Positions 35,208 through 46,668 are shown, counted from the stretch's first letter. The stretch: 64,000 nt of DNA from Lutraria lutraria (GCA_964023205.1 OZ026847.1:7996819-8060818), one strand, 5' to 3'. A program made the numbers and translations. Notes: generated by a model from the sequence alone, not told the origin.

Positions 35208-35413
35208 CTGTAGAATCATTAGTTTTCGTTGGGGATTTAATTTTGTGATTTTGTGGGTAGGCTTATCCACGAAATCAAATCCCCATGAATTTAAATGCAG
35301 AGATAAGGCATTTCTTTTCAAAAATCAAAGTCCACGAATTGATTTCCCCACGAAATAGCCATTTTAGTAAAAACCACGAAAATTGAGCCAAACGAAAATA
35401 AATGAAAATACAG
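35208..35413. mobile_element. CTGT-type MITE, copy 6 (inverted)
   Basis: CTGTAGAATCATTAGTTTTC to GAAAATACAG, TA on both sides, 206 bp, in the intron between FN3 and LDLa module 3. Confidence 0.9.
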
Positions 35414-35624
35414 TATTCTCTTAGTTCATTTTATACTTAAACTTAATTTACATCAAATTTCAAAAGGCAATACATGTGATTGATTTGCACTTCCTGAATT
35501 AAGTAGAAGTCTTTCCAGGTTCAATAGATGATAGACTATCGTCACTATCTAGGTCCAGTTGATCTTGAGGGTCATGCTTCATGCTTTTGTCTATAGTATT
35601 AATGTCATCCAATGTTTTATACAG

Positions 35625-35735
35625 CTGGTTGTCGACCTGGACAATGGCAATGTAATGATGGCGGTTGTATTGAGGTCAGCAATCGTTGTGACAATATACC
35701 AGACTGTCAGGACGACTCAGATGAGCTTGAATGCA
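35625..35735 (+). CDS. HSPG2: Perlecan exon: LDLa module 3
   Basis: Phase 1-1, 37 codons. Six Cys: [21 protein letters not shown] and [16 protein letters not shown]. The calcium-cage acids are intact ([12 protein letters not shown]). It follows the FN3 domain directly with only Ala-Gly as linker. Confidence 0.93.
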
Positions 35736-37062
35736 GTAAGTACATCTGTCCTTATACATACATGTAGGATGGGACCCCACGGTACCGGTGTACTAATAGA
35801 AAATGTCATTTAAATGAAGAAATTGCTACTAATATACACAAAATATTAAACATACTCATTCATTCACATCTTATATTTACTACATGATCGGTGAAAACTT
35901 TCTGACTATCGAAATGTCAATGTTTTAAGTGGCAATATTAGCACATGTTTGAAAGATCATCGCGGGAGACAACTCCATGCAACCGGTGTACACGTAAACA
36001 AATGACTAAATATTTATTGCATCATTCGATTTTCCCGCCGAAATTGATCACATTTGTTTATCATTTGTTGATGACGTCACTATTAACTGTCAGGTTATTG
36101 CCTAACAAGATTGTTGTACCCCAGCAAATGAAGTTTGAGACGGGGTATATTGGAGTCACTCTGTCGGTCGGTTGTTACTTAGTCGGTTGGTCCATCCGCA
36201 TTAAGTTTGTGGAGCAAACTACTTATACATTCTTTAAGCGATGCAATGAAACGTGACATATGTTATCACCATGAAGTGTAGATGCGCAAGACACAATTTT
36301 CATGCGTAGTGATTCACTCATTGCAGAGTTATTTCCCCTTGAACTTAGCCGTATAGTGTACTATTGCATTAGTAGTGTCAAAGCGGCGGCGGGGGTATTG
36401 GTCACCTCTGTGACAGCTCTAGTTTAATTCTGTTAGGTAATTAATGGATGCTCGTTAGGCTAAATGTTGCCTGTTCTTGATAACCTATTAGAAAGTAGGC
36501 AGTTGCTTACGAAGGATGGGAGTCTAGTACTGGTTCCTCCCAGGAAAGATGATTAGGTGAACTGTCCGCCTCATATGACTCTGACTGTTGAAAAGGGGCG
36601 TAAAACTCGATAAAAAAAAAAAAAAAAAAATTGTTTAGGATAGTCAATAATTCATACAAGGGTATTTCAAAATAAAGAGATTTGGGTCAATCTATGGTAT
36701 TTGTTACAACTAGGTGATCTGAATCATACCTTTGATTAATGTATCATGTCAGAGAAGTTGTTGGAGAGGATGTCAGCTTTGTACCTATGAAGTCCGGTCA
36801 GGTTAATACATACAATGTTGAAACCAAATCTACTAAGCTAACCAGACTCCATACTTTTGGCTGACTGACTTCTGAATTTTCTTTATGATGTCCCTCAAAT
36901 TGATAATGGACTGTTTCAAAATGGAAGTTGGACAAGTACGTTAAGGCAATTCGGCTGGTTATGGAATAATCATACATCTGTGCATAATTTAAATTGTTCA
37001 GAAAATAAAGTGAAACACTATTCAGCCTTAAGGTAAATGCATTTATTCTTCGTTTTATACAG
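35736..37062. other. HSPG2: Intron, 1.3 kb
   Basis: Between LDLa module 3 and the half-module exon. Besides the truncated SINE I see no feature; short open frames near 35945-36256 lack splice signals in the right phase. Confidence 0.7.
36486..36630 (+). mobile_element. SINE family A, 5'-truncated
   Basis: Begins inside the family body (GTAGGCAGTTGCTTACGAAG) and ends GGGGCGTAAAACTCGATAAA followed by an A-run. The tRNA-like head is missing, as for an incompletely reverse-transcribed copy. Confidence 0.78.
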
Positions 37063-37149
37063 ACTTTGGACCAAGCTGCTTGGAGGGCCTGAAAGCTTGT
37101 CCACAACCTGATGGTACTGTACTTTGCGTGGAGGAGAATATTGGATGTG
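37063..37149 (+). CDS. HSPG2: Perlecan exon: degenerate half LDLa module
   Basis: Phase 1-1, 29 codons, shorter than any LDLa exon here. It reads NFGPSCLEGLKACPQPDGTV then LCVEENIGCG. Only four Cys remain and the calcium-cage segment with SDE is absent. The CLEG start resembles the opening of true LDLa modules (module 5 begins ECLEGEF). This is probably an LDLa exon that lost its second half, or an unrelated four-Cys linker. The splice sites are good (TTTTATACAG, GTAAGA) and the frame is kept, so I take it as real. Confidence 0.75.
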
Positions 37150-38786
37150 GTAAGATTTTCTGTAATGTTCTAAATGATCATAAAATGTGTACTTGATCCT
37201 GATCTCCGTCCTGCCAGTGGTGCTCGTACAAATTGTAACACAGTGGACCTCCGATATGGAACGCTTTTTATTATCATTTTAATACAACGTAACTTCTGAA
37301 AACCGGAAATCTTCCGGACTTGGCCAAATGTCCGGTTTTCTGAGAATTACGGTTTTCAGAGAACTTTGGATGAATTCCGAAAAAATGGGAAATGAAATTT
37401 ATATTGTCCTATTAACTTGGAATTCCAGTTTCCAGGAGTCTGATTTTCCAGGAGTCCGGTTTTCGGGGAATCCGGTTTTCAAGGAGTCCGGTTTTCGGGG
37501 AGTCCAGTTTTGGGGGGTTTGATGCATTCACAGTCAATGGGTGCATGATTATGCCTGTTTAGTTATATGAATGGTGTATGCATAAATCAGTGGTTGATTG
37601 GACGAATGCTAAATAGAATCAATTAATGCTTGTTTTTGACAGATTTTACCCTGTATTGGCTTCTTTTTGATGACTTGTTTTTATCACATATTAAGTGATA
37701 GACAGGTTTTTAATACTGCCATTAGTCTGTCACTAATCTCTTAATGATTAAGTTAAAATGTTGATTAAAGAAATGTTGAATGAATGATTTTAAACATCCA
37801 TGATTTAGAGACCTTATCTATTCCATGCTTCTGTTGCATTTATTGTTAGCTGATTAACTAATATTTATAGCTTCCAAAAGGTTCATTTGCTTCAAAATTA
37901 ACTGTGTAAATAAAGGTTTTGAAGCCATAAACCATGTCTTTATTTCATGCTTTATTTTATGCTTGCTTCAACTGATTTTAATTGCTTTGTTTTTATAGAT
38001 ACATTATTAGTATATCTGTCTAGTTATATAGCAATTTGTTAATGTGACAGCAAGCATTCTGGGTATTCCTTGTAAATTTGTTCTTTTCAATGACATGAAA
38101 TTGGGATCATCGAGCCCTACCCTTTTATTCTTGATAAATATAGACAATTTATTGAAAATTACTTCAAAATGAGCTAGGTTCCTTTCTTAATCTGCAGGAT
38201 TTAATTTTATTATAATTAAGATCCGTCCCCAATCTCCAATCTCATATCTTTACTTTCAATGTTTCTAATTATGATCAGACAATAATGATGTCATTGATAC
38301 ATTAGTCTGACAGCATAATTGATCTGAAAATGTATTGAAACATTAATCAGCTCTATCTTTTTAAGCAAAAAAATTTGAGAACGGACTCGAAACTTGAGCT
38401 CATAGACTGTTCTTAAGTTCTCCGCGGGGGGGGGGGGGGGCATAATCAGTTTTAGAAAATGAGACAAAGGAATGTGTCAGAGATACAGAACATTGTGTCA
38501 ATACATCCTGTATTAATTAAAGTGACAAGCAAGTTTTTTTTCAAATTTTTATAAGACAGTGGTCAATAAAAGCTTTTAAATAACTGCATGACTCAGAATG
38601 ATTTAAGATTTTTTATTTCGTTCATTGGTTTATAAAGGTGTAACTTGCTGCTGCATGACTTTCTGTTTATTTTTTATTGTACATGTATATTTGTATTCCC
38701 AATTTTGACTATTCTGCTTGCAATGGGTGTGCTTGATTTATTTTTATTTTTATTCATTACCGGTTTATTTGTTTTAATGTGCTTAG
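37150..38786. other. HSPG2: Intron, 1.6 kb
   Basis: Contains the CCGGTTTTC repeat and a G-run near 38426. Otherwise AT-rich with no feature seen. Confidence 0.75.
37260..37515. repeat. CCGGTTTTC-rich repeat
   Basis: CTTCCGGACTTGGCCAAATG and CGGTTTTCAGAGAA match a related stretch at 31640-31735. From about 37430 a short unit AGTCCGGTTTTCGGGG repeats about five times with changes. Confidence 0.7.
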
Positions 38787-38903
38787 TTGACATATGTGAT
38801 GAGAACGAGTTCCAGTGCCTGGATGGAAAAGGTTGTTTCAAGCTTACTGCACTTTGTGATGGCATAATTGATTGTAGTGATCTGTCTGACGAGGCAAACT
38901 GTG
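38787..38903 (+). CDS. HSPG2: Perlecan exon: LDLa module 4
   Basis: Phase 1-1, 39 codons: [23 protein letters not shown] and [16 protein letters not shown]. All six Cys and the calcium-cage acids are present. Donor GTACGA, slightly off consensus. Confidence 0.93.
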
Positions 38904-41237
38904 GTACGATATTTTATACCATTCTTTATGCATGACTTTTGTGTTCGTTCAGCATGCTTTCTTAGCCTGTGTTTGTGAATGACGTGTTTTCAGAGTGAAA
39001 TATACTCTCATATGTATGTTTATATATATTTATACTGTTTCATCATTTGCATCACATAGGTTTTGGTTGTTTAAACTGTAAAAGAGAAAATTATAATAAA
39101 CTTCCTTGCATAATGAGACAGACGGATTTCAATGTAATATTTCACCTTGATCCTGAATAATATTGCTCTAGTTTCCTACATGAGGCACAGACATCATCAT
39201 GTGATTTTTAAGCAAAATTTCCACATATTATGGCTAATTATCTGTATGTAACATCCCCACAAATTATTTGTCCCCATTTTTGGTTAACATGCCGCAAATA
39301 GTTCAAATGTTATATCCACAATATTTTCGTTAGATATTGGTCTCTCATTGGTTCTTACGCACAGGAATTGATTGAATCCAGGGTGTTTAATTTAACCAAG
39401 TTCCAGCCAATGAGAGTCCATTGTACATCATAAAAAATGCTGACTCAGTCAGTATAATATTCTTCTTCTCGAAACTCTCGATGTCTATATACCCGGTGTA
39501 TCAATGTAGCCTGTACTCAGCTTTTCAACTATTAATGCAGTATGTATATAATAGATGTACATGTATATATTCTATGTATTAGATTAAGCACAGATCAAGC
39601 TTTTGCAATTACAAATGTATTGTAATAATCACTGTTTCTTGCTTCCAGTATTCATGATATAATATTGAATCATTTATCATACAAAATTTATTAATTAACT
39701 GTTAACTGATAGGCACGTTTTCACTTCAAATGCTGGGCTGATATGAAGTTCTCCAAGACATTATGACCACAAAACTCGCCCATTATGAAAAAACTCGGCT
39801 ATTATTAACATTGTAGTATAAACCTGTGCTTTATAATAATTATGAGTTGATTGAGGTCAATTGGTAATGTGCTGAACTACTCAAAGAAAGTTTGTGGGCT
39901 CTGCCTTTTGGAATTTCTAAGGGATGCTTTTCATTGTTGCCATGCCAACTACTAAGCCAGGTACTGTGTCCAGAAAAACACATGAAAAAGGGTCATTGAG
40001 GCGTGTATTGGTGCTGTACACAGGGTACAATAAAAAAACAGGATAAACTGTTAGAAAAAGCGTAGGAATGTAAATGCCCGGTTATCTGATATCTTCTCTC
40101 TTGAGCGGCTCTGAAATGACCATAATTGTCAAATGGGCTGACAACAGATAGATAAATTAATCATATATATATTTATATATTAAGTTGCTAGCTTTATTCT
40201 TAAGAAGATTTTTTGTCATGGTTTTGTACCTATAGAAATGACTTTTTGGATTCCATATTTGGTGGACTTAGTATTTCAAACATATAGATTCATTAATCGA
40301 AAAGTCTACACTTTACACAAGTCTATACATAAAACGTACATTTGTGGCATCATTACTGAACAAAACTAGAGTTACAAAAAGTATAGATTATAAGATAGTC
40401 GAAAAATAATTTATAAGTTGCGATATAGTCATGAGAGGACAGCGTATAGAGGATTGTTTTTTTTTCAATGCTATTTTAAGATTAGGTTGTAGGTCACTGC
40501 AAGGTTCGTAAGTACCAACATGGAAATGCTAATTTTTACCAACATTGGTAGAAATAGATCAAGATTATCACATTTTCTATTGAATGCTTTAACAAATATC
40601 CTCTACATTGTGTGATCTGTAGTATGAACATCATTGCCTTCATTAGTTGCTCGTGTTTAATTTTTTTTCAAATAATTTGTTAGATACCCATCCTGGATCA
40701 CTGGTTCAATGTTAATCATACATGCTATGACATACCGGTATATTCAGGAGTGTGACATAAAACCTAGTGATATTTAATATGAGTGGTGTCTACAGCCGTA
40801 TTTAAAGTGCATTATATAATGTGGTACCCCTTTGAAGGAGCTGGGTATGTCATAACCAATTCTTGTCCGATCAATAAATAACCAGAGAACAATTTGATCT
40901 ACTACCCTCAGACATGGTAGCGAGCTGGGTCATCATATGTATATAACCCTTATTGATTTTAAGTCCATAAGTCAAAAACCTTGTCCTGTCATTAACAGAT
41001 ATTACTTTCCAGTTGGCGTTTAGGGGGGGGAGGGCATCTGTGTTTGACGAATATCTCTTGTTTATAGACGTATAAATTATGTACTTGATATTTCCATCCA
41101 AATCACTCTAGTGTTGAAATTTACCACAAATTATCACATTGTATTATTCACTCCTCACCAAAATTGCTTACCAGCCTCGAAAATTTGTGGCGTACCTGCT
41201 GTGTATTTGCATGATTTTATTTATTATGATGTTACAG
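38904..41237. other. HSPG2: Intron, 2.3 kb
   Basis: A SINE-like stretch (about 39848-40035, with GATTGAGGTCAATTGGTAAT and ending in an A-rich run) is the only recognisable element. The rest is AT-rich without a feature. Confidence 0.65.
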
Positions 41238-41348
41238 AATGTCTGGAAGGAGAATTCCAATGTGTACAGGACAGGAATTGTATCGCTGGTAACCTCAGGT
41301 GTGATAGCAGAAGTGACTGTGCTGACGGTTCTGACGAACTCAACTGTC
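41238..41348 (+). CDS. HSPG2: Perlecan exon: LDLa module 5
   Basis: Phase 1-1, 37 codons: CLEGEFQC, VQDRNC, IAGNLRC and CDSRSDCADGSDELNC. Intact calcium cage. It ends in C with a GTAAGT donor, the arrangement used by most LDLa exons in this gene. Confidence 0.94.
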
Positions 41349-41576
41349 GTAAGTTTCAGAGAATTTTTCCTAACATTGATGATTTGTTTACAGCAGAGAT
41401 TGAGCATTTTATTTCCTTCTTTTTGAAGAACTTGATTATACTGTTTTGTATTGTCTGGGAAATGAACCGCCACATGCTCTTGTCATGAGTCACATGATAA
41501 AGTCTAACCATATCCTGTTTAGGTCATTATAGGATCTGGTATTTCTCATGACTATCAGGGTATCTGTGCACCTGTA

Positions 41577-41692
41577 GTGCATAGGGGAATGACACAAAAA
41601 AAAATTCGAAAAAAAATTGTGTAAGCATATCTATATATATACATTTTTTTTTGAAATTCTTTTTTTGTGTCATTCCCCTATGCTGTAGTGTG
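41577..41692. repeat. Long inverted repeat (hairpin)
   Basis: GCATAGGGGAATGACACAAA followed by an A-rich stretch is answered by a T-rich stretch and TTTGTGTCATTCCCCTATGC. Arms of about 40 bp enclose a TATATATATA loop of roughly 30 bp. It is unrelated to the 76-bp hairpin family and may be a separate foldback element; only one copy was noticed. Confidence 0.88.
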
Positions 41693-41878
41693 GTATACCT
41701 TATGCTGATGAAGAACTTAGATCAGAGATTTTTCAGGTAACTCTTGTCTATCATTTTATTACAAGTCCTTTGTTGATAATACATATTAATTTTGTGGTTA
41801 GAATATTGTTGGAAATGTTTGTCCAAGGTGGGCTGTTGATTATGGTATCTGAACAAATCAATTTAATTCTCATTTCAG

Positions 41879-42001
41879 CATGCTTGGATGGATTCTTCCA
41901 GTGTTTGAACACCCCTACACAAGAATGTATCAGTCCGAGTCTCATCTGCGACGATGTTGCTGATTGCTCTGATGGATCGGATGAAATCAATTGCGTAAAA
42001 A
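41879..42001 (+). CDS. HSPG2: Perlecan exon: LDLa module 6
   Basis: Phase 1-1, 41 codons: [23 protein letters not shown] and [16 protein letters not shown], then VK. Two donors are possible at the end (after TGC at 41994, or after AAAA at 42001). Only the second keeps the phase of the next exon, so it is chosen. Confidence 0.9.
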
Positions 42002-42180
42002 GTAAATCTATCTGTGATTAAAATTTATTTCTCAAAGCACCAACCTAAACTATAAGTAGGCGATTGATAATGAAATGAATAACCTGTAGACAGTGTACAC
42101 AATTTTGATGAACATCACTTGCCCAAACATTTACTATTCCTTTGTTTTAGGCTTGTGAGTGTTAGCTCAAAGACAAATAT

Positions 42181-42256
42181 CGAGGGTTTAATGCAACAGT
42201 GTCGTAACTCACATTGAAATAAGAACAAGTTAGGACAGTGTTGCGCTGAGCCCTCG
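42181..42256. mobile_element. 76-bp hairpin MITE, copy 11
   Basis: CGAGGGTTTAATGCAACAGT to CGCTGAGCCCTCG. No exact target duplication. Copy 12 follows 45 bp later in the same orientation. Confidence 0.88.
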
Positions 42257-42301
42257 AAATTGCTGATACAATTAAAATATACTTTAATTAAAACCGCATT
42301 T

Positions 42302-42379
42302 CGAGGGTTCAATGCAACAGTGTCGTAACTCATATTGAAATAAGAACAAGTTATGACAGTGTTGCGCTGAGCCCTCGAT
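42302..42379. mobile_element. 76-bp hairpin MITE, copy 12
   Basis: CGAGGGTTCAATGCAACAGT to CGCTGAGCCCTCG, flanked by ATTT on both sides (4-bp target duplication). Confidence 0.9.
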
Positions 42380-42528
42380 TTGGCACTACAATTAGCACAG
42401 AGAATATCAATTAACTAAAGAATACTTGCAGCCTCTTACATTAAGCTCAAGTCATATGAGTACTTTTAATACTTTGGTTTTAATTATTGTCAACATTCTA
42501 CAAATGATGAATTTCATTTATTACACAG

Positions 42529-42636
42529 CTTGTGCTGCTGGCCAATGGCAGTGTGCTGATTTGTCATGTATCCCCGCTAACATGAGATGTGACAATGTTC
42601 CACAGTGTGAAGATCTATCTGATGAAGAAAACTGTG
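42529..42636 (+). CDS. HSPG2: Perlecan exon: LDLa module 7
   Basis: Phase 1-1, 36 codons: CAAGQWQC, ADLSC, IPANMRC and [16 protein letters not shown]. Six Cys; the cage position before the fifth Cys is Gln (VPQC), as in modules 8 and 9, instead of the usual Asp. The three share enough (CDxxxQCEDxSDE) to suggest recent tandem duplication. Confidence 0.93.
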
Positions 42637-42950
42637 GTAAGATTTTCTCTCTTATGGTCATCCACTAGGCTTCATACAGATAATATATTACATATATTTA
42701 TAAGCACAGACTTCTCATTATGTTTCGTACAGTAGAACATGATTGTAGTTAAATTTCATAGAACAGTTCATTTATTTAACAACATATTTCACTATATCCT
42801 GTATATTGAAGTCAAGAACTTAAAGTTTTTTTTGGAGGGGGGGGGGGGGGGGGAAATGATAATATCAATTTTTTAAAAATTTTTCGTTGAATTCACTGTA
42901 ATTGTATTTTACCATATTGTAATAATTTTTCCTTAAAATACTTAGACATA

Positions 42951-43123
42951 CAGTACAACCTCTCCAGAGCAGCTCTCTCTTGAGCAACAACCTCCCTGCA
43001 ACAACAGCATGATTTTTATCCACTGCACAATTAAACTATTAATTTAACCTCTCTAGAGCAACAACCTCTCATGAACATAATTTAGCTACTCCCACAGGGT
43101 GTTGCTTTGGAGAGGTTGCACTG
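42951..43123. mobile_element. CAGTACAACCTCT-type MITE, copy 2
   Basis: CAGTACAACCTCTCCAGAGC to GAGAGGTTGCACTG, TA on both sides, 173 bp. Internal AGCAACAACCTC blocks as in copy 1. A G-run lies just upstream near 42836-42853. Confidence 0.87.
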
Positions 43124-43532
43124 TACATATGACTTAAAGTTGTGCATAAAGTGAAAGGACTAAAATTTATTTAATATTGACATTATTTTCTGATTCTACA
43201 TCACATATTGCACAGCACAACTGTTCATAAATTTGTACTTTGTTAAACGTTACTTGAATCTAAACCCATACGCACACAAACAGAGAGAAAGATTTTCTTT
43301 CTGAAACGCATGCATTGGTAAAACCTCATGAGAAACATGCAAATCTGGACAGAAATTGAGACCAAAACATTTTTAATTAATTGTTTTATTTCACTTAGTG
43401 TATTACATGCATCGTCACAAAAAAATCACAATGAAGAAAAATGCAAATTCAGGAAATAAAGAAGAAAAAGAAAATGTGAATGGGTCATTTTAATTGATTT
43501 TGTATATAAGATTAATTTACAATGTATTACAG

Positions 43533-43640
43533 GATGTACGGCTGACCAGTTCCAGTGTACTGATGGAACATGTATCCCTGGTAGAATGAGGTGTGATGGT
43601 CGCGAACAATGTGAAGATTTATCGGATGAAGTGAATTGTC
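43533..43640 (+). CDS. HSPG2: Perlecan exon: LDLa module 8
   Basis: Phase 1-1, 36 codons: [20 protein letters not shown] and [16 protein letters not shown]. Gln replaces the usual Asp just before the fifth Cys. Closely related to modules 7 and 9. Confidence 0.94.
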
Positions 43641-44016
43641 GTAAGTTGTGTAAATTTGTTAAAGTGCATTTAATGTTTTTCAACATTATTTCAGTTACGT
43701 ACGGTGGCCAGTTCACTTAACCAGTTTTCCTGGACTGTATTCTAACCAGTACTAACTTACCCTTCTTCAAGGAGATGGCAACTGTTTTGCAAACTCATGG
43801 CTCTGGTCAAGTTGTGTTATACACTGATTCTTCGTACAGTGTCTTTAATTTATTTTTTGAAAAATATAAGTGGTTTAAAATCAATCAAATGTAGAAAGAT
43901 CTCATCTGGAGATTTCCATCAAATCGACGGCTTTTAATTGTTTTAAGTGCTTATAAAGAATATCTGTAAAATGTCCTAATTTATCCATATCTTTCAAGTT
44001 GCGTGTTACGTGTTTA

Positions 44017-44277
44017 CAGTCAAACCTGTGTCAGCCTCCACCTTTAAAATATCATCGGCTCTGTGAATAAAGGCCATTCTTTAAATAAACATCCTTGATC
44101 ATTTAGAACAAACTTTCCTCCAAATAAAGGTCACTTGTCTATAAAGGTCACATTACATTTCGAGGGTTCAACGCAACAATGTCGTAACTCATATTGAAAT
44201 AAGAACAAGTTACGACAGTGTTGCACTGAGCCCTCGATTTTGTCCCAAGGGTGACCTTTTGATCAAAGGTCAAACTG
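44017..44277. mobile_element. CAGTCAAACCTGT-type MITE carrying a hairpin MITE
   Basis: CAGTCAAACCTGTGTCAGCC to AAAGGTCAAACTG with TA on both sides. The hairpin element at 44161-44236 sits inside, so the insertion order can be read. Other copies: 45766-45977, 50524-51242 and 59180-59353. Confidence 0.85.
44161..44236. mobile_element. 76-bp hairpin MITE, copy 13 (nested)
   Basis: CGAGGGTTCAACGCAACAAT to CACTGAGCCCTCG, flanked by ATTT on both sides (4-bp target duplication), inserted into a CAGTCAAACCTGT-type MITE. Confidence 0.92.
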
Positions 44278-44322
44278 TATACGCATCATGTAATTACAAT
44301 TAAGTTAAGTTTGTTATTTCAG

Positions 44323-44436
44323 CTATCACATGTAGAGAAGGTATGTTCCAGTGTGTCGATGGTAACTGTGTTGAGGGTAGAATGAGGTGTGATGGGGTAC
44401 CACAGTGTGAAGATGGATCAGACGAGTTCGGATGTC
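44323..44436 (+). CDS. HSPG2: Perlecan exon: LDLa module 9
   Basis: Phase 1-1, 38 codons: [22 protein letters not shown] and [16 protein letters not shown]. Gln before the fifth Cys as in modules 7 and 8. GRMRCDG is shared exactly with module 8. Confidence 0.94.
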
Positions 44437-44537
44437 GTAAGTTTCTGTTGTCACTTTTATAAACCTTCCGAGTAGTCTTATTAAGTAGTAGGGGTCTTTT
44501 TGGTTGAGTGGTTATACAAGACTTAGTAGCCTTATTA

Positions 44538-44729
44538 CTGTATTTTCATTTATTTTCATTGGGCTCAATTTTCGTGGTTTTTACTAAAATGGCTATTTCG
44601 TGGGGACATAAATTCGTGGATTTTGATTTTGAAAAGAAATGCCTTATCTCAGCATTTAAATTCATGGGGATTTGAATTTCCACGAAAACCACAAAATTAA
44701 ATCCCCAACGAAAATTAATGATTCCACAG
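44538..44729. mobile_element. CTGT-type MITE, copy 7
   Basis: CTGTATTTTCATTTATTTTC to GATTCCACAG, TA on both sides, 192 bp, slightly shortened in the second half. It lies 100 bp after LDLa module 9. Confidence 0.9.
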
Positions 44730-45255
44730 TATGTAGTAAGGGCCTCTTCGGTTGAGTAGTTAGAAGTTCAGTGATTCTACTCAGGTGTACTCCTTGGCCC
44801 TTTTTTCACTGTTAAAGCTAGAAAACTTGCTGAAGAAGCTATGCTAAACCTGAGAGAAAAAAATACTATGACAAAATATAATGGACTCTTTCTCTGTCTG
44901 GGAGTCACATTACTTCTGTAAATAATCCATGATCTTTTTTATATCGTTCTACAATATCTCGGCATGAAATTATTAGTGCTAAAGTTTACTGGAAATTTCA
45001 TTGACATCTTGATATTATAGTATTAAAGTCCCATGAGCATATAAACTTATAGGTCGTAATAGTTTCTGTTTGTCCTATAACAGAGGAATCCGGTGTGTTT
45101 TCCTCCCGTGCATACTTAATAGCAAGAAAAAATGTCTTCGAAATCACTATTGTATTTTTTTCAATATCATTGAAATAAATACTATTTATAGAAAAGCTGC
45201 GTTTTCCCGCAGTCATGTTATGCACATGGCATTGTGTTAAATGTTTTGATTACAG

Positions 45256-45387
45256 CCACTGAGCCACCAAGTTGCCCAAGCAGTGACTTCCAGTGTACAA
45301 CAGAAGGCAGACTAGAATGTATTGATAAACGTTTGCAGTGTGATGGATATCCAGACTGCTCTGATGGTTCCGATGAAAACGGCTGTC
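45256..45387 (+). CDS. HSPG2: Perlecan exon: LDLa module 10
   Basis: Phase 1-1, 44 codons with a short Thr/Pro linker (PTEPPS). Module: [23 protein letters not shown] and [16 protein letters not shown]. Calcium cage intact. The loop between the second and third Cys is three residues longer than in modules 7-9. Confidence 0.94.
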
Positions 45388-45448
45388 GTAAGTACATCAT
45401 GCATTCTTCTTATTAGTTTGAACTTTGTCATCATTATAAAACAAGATA

Positions 45449-45563
45449 CTGTATACGTCTTTATTTCTGCGGATGCAAAATTTGGCGTTTTTAAGATGTT
45501 CATGAATTGGCAGGTTCTATATTAGGCGGTATAAAACGGGCGCCAATATTAAGACTAATACAG
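45449..45563. mobile_element. CTGTATACGT-type MITE, short copy
   Basis: CTGTATACGTCTTTATTTCT to AAGACTAATACAG with TA flanks. Shares CAAAATTTGGCGTTTTT with the 354-bp copy at 53787-54140; probably an internally deleted derivative. Confidence 0.75.
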
Positions 45564-45765
45564 TATATGATTCATATATCAGTGTCAAAATGAAGTCCTA
45601 CCATTGGTTGCTTTTAAGGTTAAAAAATTGCTTGAATTCTTGATGGTTATCAGTGGTCAGATGTGTCAGTTAACTCTGATATTTTCTTGTATGGCATCTT
45701 TTTTGTATGTAGAGGAATGGGTTTACAGATGAGTTTTTTAGGAGCGGGATATTTGTATAACATAT

Positions 45766-45977
45766 TCAGTCCTGTGAAAAAAGGCCACCTTTGGGAAAGA
45801 CAAAGTGTGGTCTTTATTGACAGGTAGCCTTATTCTGAGGTAATTTTATCTGAAATAATCAATGACAGTTTTAAAACAATGGTCTTTATTCACCGGATGA
45901 CCTTTATTCACAGAGTGACCTTAAATCACAGGGTGGCCTTTATTCAGAGGTGACCACTAATTCAGGGTTCAACTGTA
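45766..45977. mobile_element. CAGTCAAACCTGT-type MITE, decayed copy
   Basis: Starts CAGTCCTGTGAAAAAAGGCC and ends GACCACTAATTCAGGGTTCA then ACTG. Contains about two and a half degenerate units of the TTTATTCA...GGTGACC motif that is amplified in the 50524 copy. Confidence 0.7.
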
Positions 45978-46010
45978 ATATTAAAAAAAGCTATTTCTCT
46001 TTGTTTGTAG

Positions 46011-46124
46011 CTGGATGCAAAAGAGATGAGTTCACATGTAATAGTGATGGTACATGTATACCGTCTGAAGCTAAATGTAATGGTGTGATTGATTGTGCTG
46101 ATAAATCCGATGAAATGGGATGTG
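46011..46124 (+). CDS. HSPG2: Perlecan exon: LDLa module 11
   Basis: Phase 1-1, 38 codons: [22 protein letters not shown] and [16 protein letters not shown]. Asn instead of Asp follows the fourth Cys, a common variant in the family; the rest of the calcium site is intact. Confidence 0.93.
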
Positions 46125-46246
46125 GTAAGTGACTGTCTCTCACATTACTTTTGTTTTTTTCATCATATGGTTAGAAAATTACTCCGTTTAAAAATTTCAT
46201 CAAGTGTAGGGACTTTTTAAATGGGTAGAAATGTTTTTTTGTTTTT

Positions 46247-46500
46247 TATATGCCCGTTTGAAAAATCGGTCGTATTATGGGAACACCCATTGTAGGCGGG
46301 CGGCGTCCACAACGGTGACCGCTCTCTAATTCAAACAGTTTTATTCGGATCCTCATCAAACTTGGTTGAAATGTTTATGCGCATGAGATCTCGGTCAAGT
46401 TCGATAATCGGCCCAGGCACTTCTGAGTTATGCCCCTTGACACTTTGAAAAATGAATTTTGATGGGCAAATTTTGTGACCTGGCACTCTTGTTTTTATAT
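46247..46500. repeat. Dispersed repeat, copy 2 of 2
   Basis: Same family as 33940-34200: CGTATTATGGGAACACCCAT, GGCGTCCACAACGGTG, GAGATCTCGGTCAAGTTCGA and CTGAGTTATG. Confidence 0.7.
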
Positions 46501-46668
46501 GAAAGGAGATAAAGCTTTATTTTAATCAGTTAGTGTGTGTATGGTGAGGGCAGTTAGGGCATCAATTGGTATATTTTTTTATAATTATTAATCTAATGAA
46601 ATACTTTAGATAACTGATTCTGTAAAATGCATGTCCATGATTTGTCAAGTATGGTTTGCTTTGTTCAG

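Noticed and set aside
41991..41996. Alternative donor for LDLa module 6 directly after TGC (GTAAAA)
   Set aside because: It would shift the phase from 1 to 0 and break the frame of the next exon; the donor at 42002 keeps it.
42836..42853. Long G or C runs here and near 8287, 38426, 46963 and 54602 as G-quadruplex or regulatory sites
   Set aside because: Simple homopolymer tracts in introns, prone to sequencing error; no supporting context.
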